DNA of 16,474 nucleotides from Merdivivens faecigallinarum. GTDB taxonomy: Bacteria > Bacteroidota > Bacteroidia > Bacteroidales > UBA932. Position numbers and translations under genes: made by a program. The notes beneath the pieces are model-generated. The model saw nothing but the letters and a program-made list of their open reading frames with translations, was not told the DNA's origin and searched no databases. Below, one piece after another: positions 12,919-16,474 of the stretch (position 1 is the stretch's first letter; the number at the start of each line of letters is the position of its first letter). The DNA lies in assembly GCA_017695055.1 (NCBI GenBank), contig JADILY010000137.1, positions 1 to 16,474 on the forward strand, written 5' to 3'.

Positions 12919-13096
12919 AAGGCTTTTTCCTGCCTGGTCTGCCGCAACAACAGCCTGCCTTTCCGTTTTCTTCCCCGCAGTGTGAGCAGCAGGAGCAGCC
13001 TTTGCCTTTCCGCCTGAAAAGACGGAAAATCCTTGCCGCAATCACGGCGGCAGCGGCTATGCCTATCACCATTACTATCGTTTCCTGTGTTCCCAT
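12917..13096 (-). CDS. FeoB-associated Cys-rich membrane protein (59 residues)
   Basis: This small gene lies downstream of feoAB on the same strand. Reading from the ATG at 13096-13094, the protein is one N-terminal membrane helix (about residues 6-22, TIVMVIGIAAAAVIAARIF), a basic stretch RLFRRKGKG, and a cluster with seven cysteines: Cys34, 36, 37, 40, 49, 50 and 51, plus His39. That layout matches the FeoB-associated Cys-rich membrane proteins (PF12669-type) encoded beside feoB in many anaerobes, where they are thought to help ferrous iron transfer; their role is not proven. The gene is separated from feoAB by a 213-bp gap holding a palindromic element, so it may have its own promoter. Confidence 0.85.
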   Translation of the reverse strand: MGTQETIVMVIGIAAAAVIAARIFRLFRRKGKGCSCCSHCGEENGKAGCCCGRPGRKKP

Positions 13097-13126
13097 CCGC
13101 TTCCGGTTTTTATAAAATTATGTGAT

Positions 13127-13282
13127 GCAAAATTACCCCTGTGAAAATGTATGCAGTAATTGCCACGGACAGTATATCCCTCCTACCGCTTCGCGGCAGG
13201 CACCTCCCGTTCACGAGGCCACGGGCGGCCACGCTGTCCGTGGCAATTACTGCATACACTATCATGTTTGGGGTAATTTTGC
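13127..13282. repeat. Palindromic MITE- or REP-like element between feoAB and the Cys-rich gene
   Basis: Two pairs of inverted arms are nested here. The outer arms are GCAAAATTACCCC (13127-13139) and its exact complement (13270-13282). The inner arms are 25 bp, perfect, at 13148-13172 and 13234-13258; they begin TGTATGCAGTAATTGCC. Between outer and inner arms lie unrelated 8- and 11-bp stretches. The 61-bp centre holds smaller dyads such as CCGC-TTC-GCGG. No transposase is present. The outer arms each carry an outward-facing TAATTTTG. Short open frames on both strands reading YAVIATDS are an artefact of the symmetry. A weaker 6-bp dyad (13284-13302) follows between the element and the feoAB stop. 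Confidence 0.8.
13128..13135 (-). promoter_or_regulatory. -7 box candidate for the Cys-rich gene
   Basis: The minus strand reads TAATTTTG, a perfect TAnnTTTG match, 31 nt before the small gene's ATG. It lies within the outer arm of the palindromic element; no -33 TTTG is seen. Confidence 0.35.
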
Positions 13283-13309
13283 GGATAATCGTTAAAATTA
13301 TCATAAACG

Positions 13310-15679
13310 TTATATTATCAACGAAGTCACGAGCATTCCGATGAATGCCACTATCCAGGCTATGACCGTATTGTACAGTACGGAGAAAGCCCCCCATTTC
13401 CAGCTTCCGGCTTCATTCGCTATTGCCGAAACGGTAGCTATGCATGGACAGTACAGAAGTATGAATATCATGAACGCTACGGCCGAAGGGAGGGTGAAAT
13501 CCCCTGATGAGGCGAGTTTTTCCGAGAGGCCTTCCCCCTCTTCTTCGGAGTTGTAAAGCACTCCGAGGGTCGATGCCACGACTTCTTTTGCCGGTATTCC
13601 GGCCACGAGGGCAACTCCGGCTTTCCAGTTGAGTCCCAACGGTTTCAGTACGGGTTCTATGCCACGGCCGAGCCTGTCGAGATACGAATAGTGCCCGGTT
13701 TCCGTGCCGGTACCGTCAGTAGAGGAGGCTTCGCGCGGAAAATAACTCAGGAACCATACGGCTATGGATGCTATCAATATGACACCTCCGATTTTTTTGA
13801 GATACTGTTCGCTCCTGTCCCACATGTGCCTGAGGGTCGCGGCAACTGTCGGTATGCGGTAAGGCGGAAGTTCCATTACAAACGGGGTCTCATCTTTCCC
13901 GAAAATGAATTTTCTGAGGAGTTTTGCCGTAATTACGGCGACAGTCGCTCCGAGCAGGTACAGCAGGAAAAGTGCGGTTCCGGCATGTTTCGGGAAAAAG
14001 GTTCCGGCGAGGACTATGAATACGGGCAGCCTCGCGCTGCATGACATGAACGGGTTTATCAGTATGGTTATCAGGCGGCTGCTCCGGCTTTCGATTGTCC
14101 TTGTCGCCATTATTGCGGGTACGTTGCATCCGAAACCCATCAGCAGCGGAATGAAGGACTTGCCGTGCAGACCCATCTTGTGCATCAGCTTGTCCATTAT
14201 GAAAGCTGCCCTTGCCATATATCCGGAGTCTTCCATGAGGGAAATGAACAGGTACAGGATGAGTATCTGCGGTAGGAAAACAAGCACCGAGCCGACACCG
14301 CCGATGATGCCGTCGACCAGGAGGTCTTTCAGCATTCCGTCGGACATGATTCCGGAGAGCCATTCCCCGAGCCATGCGACACCGGACTCTATCCAGGCCT
14401 GCGGGTAGGCGCCTATGTTGAAAGTCGCCCAGAACATGAGCCACATGAGCAGCAGGAAGATAGGGAAGCCGAACCATCTGTCGGTGACAATCCTGTCAAT
14501 CAGCGAGTCCTTTTTGTTCCTGGCCTGTTTTGCCGGCGTGTATGTTTCCTGCAATGCGCCCGATATGAATCCGTATTTTTCATCTGTCAGGGCGGTTTCG
14601 ATGTCCTCGTTCAGAAGCCTTTCGGCATTTTTTGAAGCCTTGGAGGCCATTTCTTTCCATTTGGGATAACTCTTGCATGGCGAAAGCAGTTTTTCGACTT
14701 CCTTGTCCTTTTCCAGAAGTTTGATTGTCCAGTATCTCGGCGGGAAGTATTTGGGAAGTTCTTCCGAGGCCTTCATCTCCGATGAGATGTTTTTTATTTC
14801 CTGTTCGATTACGGCCGAATGGTTGATGTGTATGTGCCTTACGCGCTGGTCTTTCCCTTCGTATACATTGATTACGGTGTCGAGCAGTTCTTCGAGACCC
14901 TTGCCGTTTTTTGCGACTACCGGTATGGCCGGGACTCCGAGCATCCTTCCCAGCTGGTCGTAATCCAGCCTTGCCCCGCTCGCTTCGAGTTCGTCGTACA
15001 TGTTCAGGGCAATCACCATGCTGTGGCTGATGTCAATCAGTTCCGTGGTAAGGTAGAGGTTCCTTTCGATGTTGGATGCCGCTACAACGTTGATTATCAC
15101 GTCCGGGTCCTGTTCCACGATGTGTTTGCGGACATACAGTTCTTCAGGAGAATAGGCCGACAGGGCGTATGTGCCCGGAAGGTCCGTGACTGTGAAGCGG
15201 TAGCTTTTGTATTTGAAGGAACCGTTCTTGGATTCGACTGTGACTCCGCTGTAGTTTCCGACATGCTCATGTCCTCCAGAGAGGTGGTTGAACAGGGATG
15301 TCTTGCCGCAGTTCGGATTCCCGACGAGGGCTATGGAGATATTTTTCCCTGTCCTTATATAATTCCTTTCGGCGTTTTCGTCTTCGGCATTTTCGTTTTC
15401 GGTGGTGCCGGAATCGGCCGGTTTTCCTGTTATGCCGTCCGGATTTTCCTCTTCGTTTTCAGGATATACTTCAATCATGGCTGCCTCGCTTCTTCGCAGC
15501 GAAACTTCGTACCCCATGATGTTGTATTTTATCGGGTCGTTGAGGGGGGCGTTGAGTACGGGGACGACGGTTTTTCCCTTGACGAATCCCATTTCCATTA
15601 TCCTTTTCCGGAATCCGCCGTAACCGTTCACCTTCATGATTATGGCGGACTGTCCGTTTTTCAGCTCAGACAACTTCAT
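13310..15679 (-). CDS. feoAB: FeoA-FeoB fusion, ferrous iron transporter
   Basis: This 789-residue inner-membrane protein imports Fe(II). I chose the ATG at 15679-15677 (MKLSELKNGQ), which is the true FeoA start behind AGGA; a longer reading upstream would run into the promoter. FeoA, an SH3-like domain, covers about residues 1-73. An acidic linker leads to the FeoB G domain, with G1 GNPNCGKTS (120-128), G2 Thr147 in GVTVE, G3 DLPGTY (166-171) and G4 NMYD (226-229). The helical transporter core follows, with both Gate blocks recognisable (GFGCNVPAIMATRTIESR, and the later YCPCIATVSAIANE). Length and domain order are typical of Bacteroidota. The 292-codon open frame antisense to it is a shadow. 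Likely regulation is by the dyad overlapping its -33 element. Confidence 0.96.
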   Translation of the reverse strand: MKLSELKNGQSAIIMKVNGYGGFRKRIMEMGFVKGKTVVPVLNAPLNDPIKYNIMGYEVSLRRSEAAMIEVYPENEEENPDGITGKPADSGTTENENAEDENAERNYIRTGKNISIALVGNPNCGKTSLFNHLSGGHEHVGNYSGVTVESKNGSFKYKSYRFTVTDLPGTYALSAYSPEELYVRKHIVEQDPDVIINVVAASNIERNLYLTTELIDISHSMVIALNMYDELEASGARLDYDQLGRMLGVPAIPVVAKNGKGLEELLDTVINVYEGKDQRVRHIHINHSAVIEQEIKNISSEMKASEELPKYFPPRYWTIKLLEKDKEVEKLLSPCKSYPKWKEMASKASKNAERLLNEDIETALTDEKYGFISGALQETYTPAKQARNKKDSLIDRIVTDRWFGFPIFLLLMWLMFWATFNIGAYPQAWIESGVAWLGEWLSGIMSDGMLKDLLVDGIIGGVGSVLVFLPQILILYLFISLMEDSGYMARAAFIMDKLMHKMGLHGKSFIPLLMGFGCNVPAIMATRTIESRSSRLITILINPFMSCSARLPVFIVLAGTFFPKHAGTALFLLYLLGATVAVITAKLLRKFIFGKDETPFVMELPPYRIPTVAATLRHMWDRSEQYLKKIGGVILIASIAVWFLSYFPREASSTDGTGTETGHYSYLDRLGRGIEPVLKPLGLNWKAGVALVAGIPAKEVVASTLGVLYNSEEEGEGLSEKLASSGDFTLPSAVAFMIFILLYCPCIATVSAIANEAGSWKWGAFSVLYNTVIAWIVAFIGMLVTSLII

Positions 15680-15709
15680 CTGCAAATCCTGCTTTAAATA
15701 AAATTTCCG

Positions 15710-15740
15710 CAAAATAAACAATAAAAACCGAGAGTACAAA
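15710..15740 (-). promoter_or_regulatory. feoAB promoter candidate (TTTG-N19-TTATTTTG)
   Basis: On the minus strand TTTG (15740-15737) is followed after 19 bp by TTATTTTG (15717-15710), one mismatch from TAnnTTTG. The spacing is exact, and the -7 box lies 30 nt before the feoAB ATG. Confidence 0.6.
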
Positions 15741-15751
15741 TCACAATTTGT
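15736..15751. promoter_or_regulatory. Operator-like dyad at the feoAB -33 element
   Basis: ACAAAT-CACA-ATTTGT is a perfect 6-bp dyad with a 4-bp spacer that covers the -33 TTTG of feoAB. Its position suits a repressor such as Fur or another metal or redox regulator; the identity is not shown by the sequence. Confidence 0.45.
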
Positions 15752-15829
15752 TGTTAAATGCGGTGCGGGCTATCGCTGATTGTAGCTATGCGGAAAACAA
15801 GGGAACCTTGAAGGAATTTGCAATTTATT

Positions 15830-15871
15830 GGGAAAGTGAACCGGTTTGCCGCGAATTCATGGCACTTTCCC
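15830..15871. repeat. 42-bp dyad repeat, copy 1
   Basis: The copy starts GGGAAAGTGAACC and ends GGCACTTTCCC; the ends GGGAAAGTG and CACTTTCCC are perfect inverted repeats. The central TTTGCCGCGAAT is shared with copy 2. Confidence 0.85.
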
Positions 15872-15954
15872 CTATGATTCATACGCCACAGGGAACCTAC
15901 ACGGGAGTTTTCCATGTGATTTTGGAACTGTCGGTGCATGGCAATTTTGAATGT

Positions 15955-15967
15955 ATTGATAATCAGT
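15955..15967 (+). repeat. Direct repeat ATTGATAATCAGT, copy A
   Basis: It matches copy B at 16037-16049 in 12 of 13 bases; looser similarity continues on both sides (GTA before it, TGCAC about 20 nt after it). The two copies flank the 39-bp dyad. Confidence 0.5.
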
Positions 15968-15982
15968 TGCTTGATAAAACGG

Positions 15983-16021
15983 GTGCACATTTCGAAAGTT
16001 TTAAACTGCCGAAATGTGCAC
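15983..16021. repeat. 39-bp perfect dyad with 12-bp arms
   Basis: GTGCACATTTCG (15983-15994) and its exact complement (16010-16021) flank a 15-base loop that itself holds the palindrome AGTTTTAAACT. In either direction it is followed by a short T-rich stretch (TTTTATC on minus, GAATTTTAAG on plus), so it could act as a two-way terminator. A wider pair CGGGTGCA (15980-15987) and TGCACCCG (16066-16073) brackets this and the second direct repeat. Confidence 0.7.
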
Positions 16022-16036
16022 TTGAATTTTAAGTAC

Positions 16037-16049
16037 ATTGATATTCAGT
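16037..16049 (+). repeat. Direct repeat ATTGATATTCAGT, copy B
   Basis: This is the partner of the copy at 15955-15967, 82 bp downstream, with one base changed. Confidence 0.5.
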
Positions 16050-16133
16050 CTGTTACAAAATTGTCTGCACCCGGACTTCCACTACGTTCACTTATCCGTA
16101 TCCGGAATGCTCATTCCTAGTCTGTTCTTCCCC

Positions 16134-16175
16134 GGGAAAGTGAACCATTTTGCCGCGAATCTGAGGCACTTTCCC
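16134..16175. repeat. 42-bp dyad repeat, copy 2
   Basis: It has the same ends as copy 1 (GGGAAAGTGAACC and GGCACTTTCCC) and the same 42-bp length. It differs from copy 1 only at 2 bases after AACC and 4 bases before GGCAC. Confidence 0.85.
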
Positions 16176-16216
16176 GCCGGAAATGTTGATTTTACCGCCA
16201 TTTCGCCTTTTTTTCC

Positions 16217-16258
16217 GGGAAAGTGAACCATATTTCCACGAATCCCAGGCACTTTCCC
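16217..16258. repeat. 42-bp dyad repeat, copy 3
   Basis: It is the same length with the same perfect 9-bp terminal arms. The interior differs from copy 2 at about 5 positions. It starts 83 bp after copy 2, leaving a 41-bp gap. Confidence 0.85.
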
Positions 16259-16368
16259 CCGCAGTTATAGTTGCAGTTACCAGACATTGGTGGAGATTTT
16301 GGTGAAAACATGCAATAAAATTTGTTTTTATTGATATTTTTTTAAAATTTGCCATTGTTTTTAAGCTT

Positions 16369-16473
16369 TTAAATCGTTTTATTTTCTAAGCCATGGTAAT
16401 TCTTTACCATACGTCGGCCGTAATGTTGGCCATTCTCGGAAAGAACGAATTCGAAACTCTTTCCCGGGTATGA
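16369..16473 (-). CDS. Possible C-terminal end of a truncated gene at the right edge
   Basis: A minus-strand frame open to the right edge encodes 34 residues (SYPGKSFEFVLSENGQHYGR, then RMVKNYHGLENKTI) and stops at 16371-16369. Codon choice (CCG, GGA, AAG, TTC, TCC, GAG) fits the neighbouring genes better than the other open minus frame, which stops at 16379. An AT-rich hairpin at 16313-16333 would lie downstream. I do not recognise the protein, and 105 bases are too few to be sure it is coding. Confidence 0.25.
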   Translation of the reverse strand, partial: SYPGKSFEFVLSENGQHYGRRMVKNYHGLENKTI

Positions 16474-16474
16474 C

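Larger units (their letters stand above)
15752..16368. other. Gene-poor, repeat-rich intergenic stretch
   Basis: No convincing gene is seen across this stretch. Two 94-codon frames lying opposite each other at 15748-16038 run through the repeats and resemble no family I know. The content is the three 42-bp dyads, the 39-bp dyad, the short direct repeats, and towards the right strongly AT-rich DNA including a hairpin CAATAAAA-TTTGT-TTTTATTG (16313-16333) followed by a T-rich run, possibly a terminator. Confidence 0.6.

Noticed and set aside
13110..13397. Small open frames on both strands reading YAVIATDS
   Set aside because: Both arise from the perfect inverted arms of the palindromic element, so the same peptide appears from each side.
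14819..15697. 292-codon open frame on the plus strand
   Set aside because: It lies entirely antisense to feoAB, whose motifs are all recognisable; its product has no family features and is a codon-bias shadow.
15748..16038. Two opposed 94-codon frames
   Set aside because: They cover the same DNA on opposite strands, run through the dyad repeats, and show no recognisable domain; the plus-strand one starts inside the feoAB operator-promoter area.
15830..16258. CRISPR array
   Set aside because: There are only three repeats with gaps of 262 and 41 bp, the repeats have internally variable centres, and no cas gene is visible.

Overview
The window is a chromosomal stretch from a Bacteroidota bacterium, most likely Bacteroidales; the genus cannot be fixed from the sequence. 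The support is a complete Bat (aerotolerance-type) operon in the Bacteroidota arrangement, a FeoA-FeoB fusion, promoters of the Bacteroidota type (TAnnTTTG at -7, TTTG at -33), and weak or absent Shine-Dalgarno sequences before many starts.

Layout: (1) 1-653, minus: truA, cut by the left edge. (2) 702-8864, plus: a tightly packed six-gene Bat operon: moxR-type ATPase, DUF58 protein, a membrane protein with a BatD-like ectodomain, batA, and two fused genes, batB-batC and batD-batE. At both fusion joints the downstream partner keeps a signal-peptide-like hydrophobic segment. (3) 8884-10648, minus: a two-gene unit of a zinc-site-less class III-type sirtuin and an archaeal-type/STAND-like ATPase with a degenerate P-loop. 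(4) 10684-11473, plus: rplU-rpmA with a near-perfect promoter, a structured leader and a strong intrinsic terminator. (5) 11477-12897, plus: a Ric/YtfE-like hemerythrin protein overlapping a LuxR-type regulator with a degenerate receiver; duplicated promoter-like blocks flank a palindrome upstream. (6) 12917-15679, minus: feoAB and, downstream, a 59-residue Cys-rich membrane protein of the FeoB-associated type. A 156-bp palindromic element sits between them. (7) 15752-16474: almost gene-free DNA holding three copies of a 42-bp dyad repeat, a 39-bp dyad and a short direct repeat, with a possible truncated minus-strand gene at the right edge.

Functionally, moxR to batDE should build an envelope complex: a cytosolic AAA+ ATPase working with VWA, TPR and SH3 proteins. 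The right half leans towards iron and iron-centre biology: ferrous iron uptake by FeoAB with its Cys-rich partner, converging on a di-iron hemerythrin/regulator pair. The most unusual items are the double Bat fusion with retained internal signal sequences, the sirtuin/ATPase pair, the palindromic element inside the feo locus, and the 42-bp repeat cluster. None is clearly a wholly new system.
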